A stretch of DNA of 64,000 bases from Paludibacteraceae bacterium (GTDB lineage: Bacteria > Bacteroidota > Bacteroidia > Bacteroidales > Paludibacteraceae): the NCBI GenBank assembly GCA_017464475.1, contig JAFTZQ010000018.1:62001-126000 (forward strand). Direction: 5' to 3'. Shown here piece after piece: positions 9,791-16,879 of this stretch. How positions within the stretch are numbered: the first letter of the stretch is position 1; each line of letters begins with the position of its first letter. The position numbers were made by a program, and so were the translations under genes. The notes beneath the pieces were generated by a model. It worked only from the letters and a program-made list of their open reading frames with translations, was not told where the DNA came from and searched no databases.

Positions 9791-10483
9791 ATGATGAAGA
9801 ACAATGTGATTGCAGGCGCATTGATTGCGCTGGGATTGAGCCTTGCAGGCTTGTTTATCTATTGTGGCATCAGTAAGTATGCCGGTAAAGACCGTGCGGT
9901 TTCCGTGAAGGGACTCAGCACACGTGAGGTGGAGTCGGACTACGTTGTATGGCCGCTCAGTTTTGGATGGAATGGGAATGATCTTCCTGCCCTCTACGCC
10001 CAATTGGAGAATGTTAGCGCACGCGTGAAGAAACATCTCCTTTCGCTTGGTTTTGAGGAGTCCGATCTGCGTCAAGGTACGATCTCTGTGGACAATAACT
10101 GGGAGAATTATTACGGCGATCGCCGCCCTGAGTACCGCTATACGCTACGTACTTCGATTATTGTCTCGACCAACAAAGTGCAGCTCGTCGTTGCCAGCCA
10201 AGGCAAAGAGGCGGATCTGCTCAAAGAGGGTATTATCGTTACTTCCAGCAAATGGGATGTGGATTACCAGTACAATGGTCTGTCGGAGTTGAAGCCGGCT
10301 ATGATCGAGGAGGCTACACGTAATGCGCGCGCCGTAGCGCAGAAATTTGCAGACGATGCGCAATGCTCGCTCGGTTCGATCCGTCGTGCCAGCCAAGGTC
10401 AGTTCTCGATTGAGAACGACCAATACCAGCCTTGGGTAAAACACGTACGCGTGGTAACGACGGTGGATTATTATCTGGATTGA
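9791..10483 (+). CDS. SIMPL (DUF541) domain protein
   Basis: A 230-residue protein with one N-terminal hydrophobic segment (about 7-27, a signal anchor or signal peptide) and a SIMPL/DUF541 domain. Recognisable features are the strand SVKGLSTREVESDYVVWPLSF and the C-terminal KHVRVVTTVDYYLD. The family is envelope-located and its biochemical role is poorly known. Its stop codon directly abuts the stop codon of the convergent umuC-type gene, with no space for a separate terminator. Confidence 0.85.
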   Translation: MMKNNVIAGALIALGLSLAGLFIYCGISKYAGKDRAVSVKGLSTREVESDYVVWPLSFGWNGNDLPALYAQLENVSARVKKHLLSLGFEESDLRQGTISVDNNWENYYGDRRPEYRYTLRTSIIVSTNKVQLVVASQGKEADLLKEGIIVTSSKWDVDYQYNGLSELKPAMIEEATRNARAVAQKFADDAQCSLGSIRRASQGQFSIENDQYQPWVKHVRVVTTVDYYLD

Positions 10484-11758
10484 TTACCGGTCTGAATCCT
10501 CATCTTCGTCCACCCGACGAGGACGCATGAAGCCGGCTGGAGCATCGCTCTGGTCGGCTTCTTCGCCTTGTACCGCGAAATGGATTTGGTTCTTGCCAAA
10601 GCGTTTGTTGATTCCGTCTATGGCTGCCATCAGACGCTTCTTGCGCTCCATCTCCTCCGCTTGGTGGGTGGAAAAGATGTCTAACTGAATACCGTCCGAA
10701 CTCTGCAACTGACCTAATATGATACCCGCTTGTTTGTAGTGGTATCCCTCGCGGAAAAGACGGTCTAAAAGTCTCGACGACGTCTCGATGACCTCTCGCG
10801 AGTCATCTGTCGGAGTAGTGAGGCGGATAGTGTCGCTGTTGTTGTATTGCGGCAGGTCGAGACGATGGCGGTTGGTGGCGAGAAAAAGGGTTACTGTGCT
10901 GCAAAGCGATTTCTTCTCCCTTAACCGACGAGTGGCAGAGGCAGCAAAATTGCTCAACTCACGCATCAGAGCTTTTTTGCCGGTTATCATGTGCGCAAAC
11001 GTGCGGCTGTACATGATTGATTTCTGGCGCTCGTGGCTGGCAATCGTGATCGCAGGAATACCGTTCAGCTCCTTCCATGTCCGTACGCCCGTGATTCCGA
11101 AGAGGCGATTTACCCATGTCTCCGGCTGGCGGGAGTAGTCCAGCGCACTCTTGATTCCTGCCTGCTCGATGGTCTTAATGCGTCTTCGTCCTATTCCCCA
11201 TACTTCGCGAATGGGAAGAATGGACAGAGCTTTTTCGCGCTTCGCCGCCGGCATGATACATATACCGCGATACCCCGGATAGTGCTTGGCAAACCACGTT
11301 GCCGTCTTTGCCAGAGTGTATGTCTCACCGGCTCCGCAAGAGACGGGGATGTCCGTCTTTTCCAAGATCATTTCTTTTAGTTCTTTGAGGTATCCGCGAA
11401 GCCGAACGGGATCGTCGTCCGGCATCTCGCCGAAGAACTCATCCACGCTGTATTGCACGAAGCCGAGTACCATCTCGGTCTTGCGCACTTCGTCCATGAT
11501 ATTATGCGAGATCTGGTGGTAGAGCTCATGGTGTACATCGATCACCGTCACATGGTGGCGCTCAATAATACGGGTCACTTGAAAAATCGGATTGCCGCGC
11601 TTCAACCCAACCGCTTTCGCTTCCTGGTTGAGCGCAAGGATGATACCCCCGTTGTTGTCATTATTATTGGCGACAACAACCGGCGTGCCCTTCAGCTCAG
11701 GACGAGAGACCAACTCGCAACTGACGAAGAAATTATTGCAATCCAGATGAATGTACAT
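10484..11758 (-). CDS. umuC: Y-family DNA polymerase, UmuC type
   Basis: A translesion DNA polymerase of 425 residues. The N-terminus MYIHLDCNNFFVSCE carries the first catalytic aspartate, NNDNNGGIILALNQEAKAVG is the UmuC-type finger region, and YSVDEFFGEM carries the second acidic pair. HhH-like and little-finger regions follow. I start it at the ATG at 11758, not at the longer open frame reaching 11932, because the longer form reads back through the upstream SDR gene and precedes the conserved DCNNF core. Stop and start overlap as TAATG with the SDR gene. No umuD-like partner is visible in the window. Confidence 0.92.
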   Translation of the reverse strand: MYIHLDCNNFFVSCELVSRPELKGTPVVVANNNDNNGGIILALNQEAKAVGLKRGNPIFQVTRIIERHHVTVIDVHHELYHQISHNIMDEVRKTEMVLGFVQYSVDEFFGEMPDDDPVRLRGYLKELKEMILEKTDIPVSCGAGETYTLAKTATWFAKHYPGYRGICIMPAAKREKALSILPIREVWGIGRRRIKTIEQAGIKSALDYSRQPETWVNRLFGITGVRTWKELNGIPAITIASHERQKSIMYSRTFAHMITGKKALMRELSNFAASATRRLREKKSLCSTVTLFLATNRHRLDLPQYNNSDTIRLTTPTDDSREVIETSSRLLDRLFREGYHYKQAGIILGQLQSSDGIQLDIFSTHQAEEMERKKRLMAAIDGINKRFGKNQIHFAVQGEEADQSDAPAGFMRPRRVDEDEDSDR

Positions 11759-12540
11759 TAGAACCAACCCAGCCTGCGGATGAGACGCAGTACGCATGTG
11801 GGAATAAGCAGGATAATAAACGTCAGGATATGCCAAAAGACCGCAGGGATCGTCACTTTGCTTCGGCCGTGGAAAAGCGCCCGTAATGCTCTGCGGACCA
11901 ACATCTGCGGAGAAGCGATGATTCCCAGACATTTACCGGCTTTGGTCATCCATGGCTTGATACTATACAGCCCTGTATCTACCGCTCCCGGACTCACGTT
12001 CGTCACATAGACGCCGTAAGGCTTCAGCTCGATATGCAGCGAACGGGTGAAGGCGGCGAGGAAGGATTTGGTCGAAGCATAAGTACCCAGACGCTGCGCA
12101 ACAATCTTGCTCGTCACGGAGCAGACATTGAGGATGTAACCGTGCTTGCGCTCACGCATCTCTTGTCCGAAGAGGTAACAGAGCATAGCCGGAGTGTACA
12201 TGTGCAGGTTGAGAATCAGGCTTGTGAACCCCTCGCTGTCGTCCAGTATATCGCGGTCGTGATAGACGCCGGCGTTGTTCACCAGCACTTCCACTTCAAT
12301 TTCCTGCGCACGCGTGTACTCATATAGTTCGCGCGCGGACTCCTGACGACTCAAGTCCATCACCAGAGGAATCACTTCTATCTGAGGGCTGAAGGCTTCG
12401 CGCAGTTCCTTTGCACGGTCGTGAATGGCTTCCTCGTTGCTGACAATCAGTAAGTTGTAGCCCTTTTGAGCTAATTGCCGGGCGAACTCTAAACCTATAC
12501 CCGACGATGCGCCGGTTACTAAAGCAAAATGTTGTTTCAT
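11758..12540 (-). CDS. Short-chain dehydrogenase/reductase
   Basis: A 260-residue NAD(P)-dependent oxidoreductase. GASSGIGLEFA near residue 10 is the classical SDR cofactor motif, VNNAGV the structural motif, and YASTK the catalytic Tyr-Lys pair. The last ~25 residues are strongly hydrophobic (ILTFIILLIPTCVLRLI), suggesting membrane attachment as in DltE/YqjQ-like SDRs. The substrate cannot be predicted. A Bacteroidetes promoter lies about 20 nt upstream, and the umuC-type gene overlaps its stop codon, so both are probably one transcript. Confidence 0.9.
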   Translation of the reverse strand: MKQHFALVTGASSGIGLEFARQLAQKGYNLLIVSNEEAIHDRAKELREAFSPQIEVIPLVMDLSRQESARELYEYTRAQEIEVEVLVNNAGVYHDRDILDDSEGFTSLILNLHMYTPAMLCYLFGQEMRERKHGYILNVCSVTSKIVAQRLGTYASTKSFLAAFTRSLHIELKPYGVYVTNVSPGAVDTGLYSIKPWMTKAGKCLGIIASPQMLVRRALRALFHGRSKVTIPAVFWHILTFIILLIPTCVLRLIRRLGWF

Positions 12541-12560
12541 AAGTAAGTACTATTTTGGCT

Positions 12561-12569
12561 GCAAAATTA
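12561..12569 (-). promoter_or_regulatory. -7 element of the SDR-umuC operon
   Basis: TAATTTTGC on the minus strand, about 20 nt before the SDR start codon. The upstream -33 box is not clear. Confidence 0.5.
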
Positions 12570-12594
12570 CAAAAAAATATGCAATTATGCAAAA

Positions 12595-12625
12595 TTTTTA
12601 ATTTTCAATTTTCAATTTTCAATTA
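12595..12625. repeat. AATTTTCA 8-bp simple repeat
   Basis: A run of AATTTTCA octamers between the divergent SDR and bcp promoters. It is the same filler word as at 1809-1840 and 38628-38656. Confidence 0.7.
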
Positions 12626-12632
12626 TTTTTAC

Positions 12633-12640
12633 TATCTTTG
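12633..12640 (+). promoter_or_regulatory. -7 element of bcp
   Basis: TATCTTTG followed by CAGCGC, about 43 nt before the ATG. The -33 region is taken up by the octamer repeat. Confidence 0.5.
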
Positions 12641-12682
12641 CAGCGCAAATTAAAACGGATGATCCTATAAAATAATTTTGAT

Positions 12683-13129
12683 ATGTTACAAATTGGCGAC
12701 AAGATGCCTGCGTTCAGGGTATTGGACGAGGCAGGTAAAGAAGTGACGGAAAAAGAGTTGATCGGCAAGAAGACCGTGATTTATTTCTATCCGAAAGACT
12801 CCACTCCGGGGTGCACGGCGGAGGCTTGTAATATCCGCGATAACTACCACGCGTTTCTCGCGCAAGGCTATCAGGTGTTTGGCGTAAGCAAGGACTCCGT
12901 GGCGTCTCATGTCAAGTTCAAGGAGAAAAATGCACTGCCTTTTCCGCTGCTGAGTGACCCGAGTACAGAGATGCTTCAGGCTTTCGGTGCTTGGGGAGAG
13001 AAGAAATTGTACGGCAAGGTCTCAATGGGCACATTGCGTAAGACATTCATCTTTGATGAATCCGGTGTTTTAGTCCGCATTATAGAAAAAGTGGGCACCA
13101 AGAACCACTCCGAACAACTGTTGGGATAA
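12683..13129 (+). CDS. bcp: Thioredoxin-dependent thiol peroxidase (Bcp/PrxQ)
   Basis: A cytoplasmic peroxiredoxin of 148 residues that reduces hydroperoxides with electrons from thioredoxin. The motif DSTPGCTAEACNIRD carries the peroxidatic cysteine (TPGC) and, five residues later, the resolving cysteine of the atypical 2-Cys PrxQ type. Its length and the C-terminal IEKVGTKNHSEQLLG agree with the family. It is a single-gene unit with its own promoter, followed by a composite repeat and a hairpin. Confidence 0.94.
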   Translation: MLQIGDKMPAFRVLDEAGKEVTEKELIGKKTVIYFYPKDSTPGCTAEACNIRDNYHAFLAQGYQVFGVSKDSVASHVKFKEKNALPFPLLSDPSTEMLQAFGAWGEKKLYGKVSMGTLRKTFIFDESGVLVRIIEKVGTKNHSEQLLG

Positions 13130-13130
13130 A

Positions 13131-13208
13131 TCGAATCAGCAGAGGTCGCGCTGACCCTGCGCTGCTCTTCGGCTGTTCTTGGTATAACTTCCGAATCTTA
13201 ATAATCGG
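13131..13208. repeat. Composite intergenic repeat, module with AATCTTAATAATCGG end
   Basis: The segment GCGCTGACCCTGCGCTGCTC ... GGTATAACTTCCGAATCTTAATAATCGG recurs, inverted, around 41295-41355. Its first half has an 11-bp period (CGCGCTGA, TGCGCTGC, TCGGCTGT), and a short relative lies at 60445-60490. Confidence 0.75.
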
Positions 13209-13261
13209 AAATAATGACGCGCATATAAACCAACAACGCACTCTCATTCGGGAGTGCGTTG
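13191..13261. repeat. 71-nt direct repeat, left copy (flanks accessory segment)
   Basis: It aligns without gaps to 19007-19077 with 64 of 71 matches by hand count. It contains AATCTTAATAATCGG and the hairpin at 13234-13261. The two copies bracket the 5.8-kb accessory segment between bcp and ppdK. Confidence 0.85.
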
Positions 13262-13268
13262 GTTTTAC
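13234..13268 (+). terminator. Hairpin after bcp
   Basis: CAACGCACTC (13234-13243) pairs perfectly with GAGTGCGTTG (13252-13261) around an 8-nt loop and is followed by GTTTTA. The T-run is short. It sits between the convergent bcp and 339-residue genes and may serve both. The same hairpin is at 19050-19077. Confidence 0.6.
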
Positions 13269-14284
13269 AGATTGTTGGCCTTGCTTGGCGAAAAGCCTTT
13301 GAGTATCCATCGCGGACTGTTATTGCTGAACCGCATTACCACCGGAGCCAACTTCTGCAACTGGTCTATGGAACTTATTGGCGGAAGTATTTCTTGCAAT
13401 ATATGGAACGGATTGGGGTTATATTGCAATAAAACCCACAGATTTTGAATAGTACCTCGCGCCTGTTCATCGCTCATACGGAACTCAGAGCGGAGTAAGT
13501 TCCGCAATTCTTCGTACCCGTCGCACATCAAACGGATATACGGAAACTCGCCCGCCGCCAAAATCTCTTCTTCCGAGAAGTCATTATATCGTTTCACTAT
13601 TTTTTTGCGTGCTTTTGTCTCTGCTAATACAGGCTCCAGCTCATACATCAAAGCAGATGTGAGGTAATGGCTCACTTTGCCGTTTTGTATTGTCTCTTGG
13701 GAACATTGCAGAAAGAACCCCGAGTTGATAAAACGCTTAAACAGCAATCGAGCCTCCGGTTTGTCAAGATCTATCATGCCGCTGAAGACAATCATATCTA
13801 TGCCTTTTTTGTACTCCAGTGCTCCATACAGATTTGTTATGCCGAACGCATATTGCATCAACCGGTCGAATGGCTTTCTGTCCGGATCATTCAAAATAGC
13901 AGGCAAGCATTGGGCTATAATCGGACGCAATTCGTCAGATAGCGTAAAACAGTCGGCTTGCTCATTTTTCAGAAATTCAACTTGAATAATATGGTTTGCT
14001 ATTAATGCGCTGTTGATAGAAAGAGTGGGGACAATCAATGCTTTTCCGCTTCCGATTTGAACAAGTTGGTCCAACAGCTCCAATTCAAAACGTGCTAACC
14101 GGGGCAAAAAGTCGCTGATATGTTCCGGAATGGCATGGATGAGGGCTTCTTGATATTCAGCCTTGCGTAGTTTACTCGCAATAGGCAGCGACATGTCATA
14201 TGCCGTTGCTTGCATTTCATTCAATGTCATTCCGCGAAACACATCTGCAATCGTGTATGCGGTGTTGGCTTGTCTGGTTTGCAT
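13265..14284 (-). CDS. Hypothetical protein (339 aa)
   Basis: I do not recognise a defined family. The predicted protein is soluble and mostly helical, without signal peptide or membrane segments. Residues about 14-52 (LNEMQATAYDMSLPIASKLR, then KAEYQEALIHAI) resemble the SAP/Rho-N-like helical lead-in seen in some SEC-C-type proteins, and the end NNSPRWILKGFSP is reminiscent of the NNTRxWxLKGxTP tail of such proteins. This is a memory-based similarity and weak. The gene has a good promoter of its own and diverges from the AAA ATPase. It lies inside the repeat-bounded accessory segment. Confidence 0.7.
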   Translation of the reverse strand: MQTRQANTAYTIADVFRGMTLNEMQATAYDMSLPIASKLRKAEYQEALIHAIPEHISDFLPRLARFELELLDQLVQIGSGKALIVPTLSINSALIANHIIQVEFLKNEQADCFTLSDELRPIIAQCLPAILNDPDRKPFDRLMQYAFGITNLYGALEYKKGIDMIVFSGMIDLDKPEARLLFKRFINSGFFLQCSQETIQNGKVSHYLTSALMYELEPVLAETKARKKIVKRYNDFSEEEILAAGEFPYIRLMCDGYEELRNLLRSEFRMSDEQARGTIQNLWVLLQYNPNPFHILQEILPPISSIDQLQKLAPVVMRFSNNSPRWILKGFSPSKANNL

Positions 14285-14460
14285 ATAAACAGAATTAGAT
14301 TGTTATGTTTAGCGCTTGCATTTTCCGCTACAAAAGTACAACAAAAATCTCATATATGCAAGAGAAATTGTAATATTGTGCACAGGAAGTGCACTTTTTT
14401 TGCACTTATTGTGCGCAGAATGACAACTTTTAGTCTTTTGTTAGCTTCACGATTAACCCC

Positions 14461-14504
14461 ATGACCGACCGATGACCGAGAGACAACCGACACATGACCG
14501 AGCA
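14461..14504. repeat. 11-bp array (ATGACCGAGAG-type, four units)
   Basis: Four consecutive 11-mers: ATGACCGACCG, ATGACCGAGAG, ACAACCGACAC, ATGACCGAGCA. A related three-unit array in reverse orientation overlaps the end of the AbiEii-type gene at 49872-49904. Confidence 0.8.
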
Positions 14505-14553
14505 ACAAAAAGCCTAAAAAACGCACGTGCTAACTCGATTTTTGCCCGAATAC

Positions 14554-14584
14554 TTGCATATATCAAAAAAAAGCAGTAATTTTG
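14554..14584 (+). promoter_or_regulatory. Promoter of the AAA ATPase pair
   Basis: TTG, 20 nt, TAATTTTG; a full Bacteroidetes-type promoter about 25 nt before the ATG. Confidence 0.7.
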
Positions 14585-14609
14585 CAAGCAAAATTGGAGG
14601 ATTGTATCT

Positions 14610-15818
14610 ATGAAACACCTACATTTGGAAAATATTGGTCCAATCACTATCGTTGACATAGACTTGAAACGGTATAATATTTTCATTGGTCCGCAAAGCA
14701 GTGGTAAAAGTACTATTGCCAAGATGATTAGTTTCTGCACGTGGATAGAGAAACGGGCTTTAACGACTCTTTCTGAAGATGTGTTCTCGAATGAGCAGGA
14801 GTTCATTGAACATGTAGAGGAATACCATAAGATGCATGACTATTTTAATGAAAAGTCGGTCATAGATTATAATTCTCAAAACATCCATATTCTATATAGA
14901 GACAGCAAGTTAAGTATCAAAATATTAGATAAAACATCTTACAAAAGAAAAAAGATATTGTACATACCTTCCGACAGAAATCTTGTTGCTATGCCTCGGT
15001 TGGATCGTTTGGTACTAGAGACGAATACCAATTTACGTAGTTTTATCTTTGACTGGTTCGATGCACGAGGAGCATATGATAAATCACACCGGTTGAGTAT
15101 CCTTGATTTAAACATGGAGTATTACTATGATAAGGATGCAAAGAAAGTTAGTCAGGACCGTATTATTCACACAAACGGAAAGACATACGACATCGCCTTA
15201 TCTGATGCCTCAAGTGGATTGCAGTCAATTACACCCTTAGCACTTTTATTGAGTTATTATACTAATCAATATTTTATAGATTACGGGAAAACAACTTCTT
15301 ATAAGAAAGACGAAGAAAAGAAAGAATTGGAGGAAAAAATAGGTATATTGTACCCCGTAATTATAGAAGATGCTCAAAATGCAAAAGGACTCTACAATGC
15401 TATAGAACGTCGCTCTTTATTTAATAAACTAACAACTCCTCATTCCACAGATTTCATAATTGAAGAACCGGAACAAAACCTGTTCCCGGAGGCGCAAGAA
15501 AGTTTGTTGTATTGGACGATAGAAAGAATTAAAGACCCTGAGAGAGCAAATTCTATTGTCATAACAACGCATAGTCCTTATATTCTGTTTGCGCTGAATA
15601 ATTGCTTGATAGGAGGCTTGGTCGGCGATAAATTAGAAAGTCAGGCTCTGCAATCACGCAAGAGTTGGCTTAGACCTTCTGATGTGGCTGTGTACGAAAT
15701 ACACGATGGCGCGTTAATAAGTATTCAAGATGAGGATGGCTTGTTGGATAATAACTATCTTAATCTTGCATATAAGAAAATATCTGCGGAATATATGACG
15801 ATGTTGGCTCAATTATGA
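14610..15818 (+). CDS. AAA ATPase, OLD/ABC-like (AAA_15/AAA_21 type)
   Basis: A 402-residue SMC/ABC-like ATPase. GPQSSGKST at 27-35 is the Walker A motif, SDASSGLQSITPLALLL near 198 an ABC-signature-like segment, FIIEEPEQNLFP near 281 the Walker B, and TTHSPYIL near 319 the switch histidine region. The middle part is charged and helical and could be a short coiled coil. I see no TOPRIM domain at the C-terminus, so it is not a complete OLD nuclease. The next gene overlaps its stop by ATGA, which implies translational coupling. Such ATPase-plus-small-partner pairs are common in phage-defence islands. That role is inferred from architecture and location, not shown. The gene is clearly more AT-rich than the flanking core genes. 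Confidence 0.85.
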   Translation: MKHLHLENIGPITIVDIDLKRYNIFIGPQSSGKSTIAKMISFCTWIEKRALTTLSEDVFSNEQEFIEHVEEYHKMHDYFNEKSVIDYNSQNIHILYRDSKLSIKILDKTSYKRKKILYIPSDRNLVAMPRLDRLVLETNTNLRSFIFDWFDARGAYDKSHRLSILDLNMEYYYDKDAKKVSQDRIIHTNGKTYDIALSDASSGLQSITPLALLLSYYTNQYFIDYGKTTSYKKDEEKKELEEKIGILYPVIIEDAQNAKGLYNAIERRSLFNKLTTPHSTDFIIEEPEQNLFPEAQESLLYWTIERIKDPERANSIVITTHSPYILFALNNCLIGGLVGDKLESQALQSRKSWLRPSDVAVYEIHDGALISIQDEDGLLDNNYLNLAYKKISAEYMTMLAQL

Positions 15819-16417
15819 TTACCCAAACAAACATATTGTCTGAGCATCCACTGACTGCCTTTCAAGAGTTTTCCGCCAATACAATTTTTATAGCAGATTT
15901 TACAAGACGGACACAACACTCTGCAAATCCTCGTTCTGTTGAAATATCAGAGGTGCCACCGACGATGGATGATGGTTCAAGCGTAGATGCAGTAACATTT
16001 CACAACGACCAAGAATTACCCATTGAGGTTGCTACTTTTGATGACTATAGGTTCGAAGATAGTACGGGCACAAATGTTGAGCACTGCGAAGGAAGTTTAT
16101 ACACATTGGAAAATCCGCAATGGATAGCTTTCTTTGAAATAAAAGACTGTGAAGAGAGAAACATATTGAATCATAGAGAAAAAGCAGTGCGTCAAGTGAC
16201 TAACGTAGCAAATGATTTTAGAACACGAGGAATTATTGGAAGCGAAAAGGTGTACGGAATAATCTCATTTCCAAGAAAGCACACGGCTTTCAACGATGAT
16301 ATCTTCGGCGATATAATTGAATATACACATCTAAGAAGAACTACTGGAATCCTCTTTTATGCAACCAACGAGGTATTTATATTAGACCACAACGAGTTAC
16401 GACCAGTTTTGTCATAA
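15815..16417 (+). CDS. Small partner of the AAA ATPase, possible PD-(D/E)XK-like protein
   Basis: A 200-residue soluble protein that I cannot place in a named family. Its start overlaps the ATPase stop by 4 nt (ATGA). The segment WIAFFEIKDCEERN (about 109-122) has the beta-strand-ExK look of a PD-(D/E)XK nuclease core, and it is followed by a helix HREKAVRQVTNVANDFR, where many such nucleases place a conserved Q. An acidic residue upstream could complete the site. This is inference from pattern; a non-catalytic partner is equally possible. The N-terminal third is poor in predicted structure. Tight coupling to the ATPase suggests that the two act together. Confidence 0.6.
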   Translation: MITQTNILSEHPLTAFQEFSANTIFIADFTRRTQHSANPRSVEISEVPPTMDDGSSVDAVTFHNDQELPIEVATFDDYRFEDSTGTNVEHCEGSLYTLENPQWIAFFEIKDCEERNILNHREKAVRQVTNVANDFRTRGIIGSEKVYGIISFPRKHTAFNDDIFGDIIEYTHLRRTTGILFYATNEVFILDHNELRPVLS

Positions 16418-16879
16418 TTAATATAATTCCAAAAACTGGCGAGTGCTTCAGTAAGGGAGAAACTATGAAGGAAAAACAATAATTCGTCGCTTCTTTGTGA
16501 ATAAAGGAGCAGAAAAAGAATAAATAGTAAATCAACAATAATCAAAATATAAACAAACAAAAATCCGCCTATGAAACATAACAACTAAAGGCAACATACA
16601 TAAAATTATAGCGTTTTAGCTCAAATACTTGGGTTCTTGAAACTGGACACTTTAAGAATTCGTATATACCAAGGAACAAGCCGAAATGCTCACGTTGAAG
16701 CGTGGGCTTTGTTCATGTAAGTTTGGTATATACAGGTAGTCCAGAATCCTAAGAACCCAGATTGAAAAGCAACTTAGCTCCACGCTCTTTTTATGTGCCT
16801 CTCCTCATTCCATAGTGAGCTAACGGAGTATTCGAAAAGCCGTCAAGTGAGTAGATTAATAAATAATAGCAAAACAACA
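16418..16879. other. Gene-free AT-rich leader region of the FN3 lipoprotein
   Basis: No convincing gene. A short minus-strand open frame (16357-16584) is low-complexity hydrophobic sequence overlapping the upstream gene, and I leave it out. The main content is the large hairpin at 16628-16760. The ATG of the lipoprotein follows 120 nt later. I see no clear TAnnTTTG promoter between hairpin and gene, so the hairpin may be part of the mRNA leader. Confidence 0.6.
16628..16760. ncRNA. 133-nt elongated hairpin (structured RNA or MITE-like element)
   Basis: Four nested pairings by eye. CTTGGGTTCTT (16628-16638) pairs with AAGAACCCAG (16751-16760). CTGGAC (16643-16648) pairs with GTCCAG (16739-16744). 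GTATATACCAA (16662-16672) pairs perfectly with TTGGTATATAC (16723-16733). GCTCACG (16688-16694) pairs with CGTGGGC (16701-16707), with GAACAA/TTTGTTC pairing just outside it. Loops are small. It could be a riboregulator or leader RNA for the lipoprotein gene, or a non-autonomous element with 10-bp terminal inverted repeats. I do not recognise it as a known riboswitch. The strand of a possible RNA is not certain. Confidence 0.65.

Larger units (their letters stand above)
14285..14609. promoter_or_regulatory. Divergent promoter region with GTGCA inverted repeats and an 11-bp array
   Basis: No gene is visible. On the minus strand a TTG (14359-14361), 20-nt spacer and TACTTTTG (14331-14338) drive the 339-residue gene. 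On the plus strand TTG (14554-14556), 20 nt and TAATTTTG (14577-14584) drive the ATPase pair. Between them lie GTGCAC/GTGCACTT/TTGCACTT/GTGC repeats (about 14378-14414) and an 11-bp array. Confidence 0.65.

Noticed and set aside
11758..11932. 58-residue N-terminal extension of the UmuC-type polymerase
   Set aside because: It reads through the upstream SDR gene and precedes the conserved catalytic DCNNF; the TAATG overlap gives a natural start.
16357..16584. Small hydrophobic minus-strand frame after the ATPase pair
   Set aside because: AT-rich, overlaps the end of the 200-aa gene, no promoter; more likely chance than a toxin peptide.
16628..16760. Known riboswitch
   Set aside because: Neither the hairpin nor the downstream gene matches a riboswitch class that I recognise; kept as an unassigned structured element.
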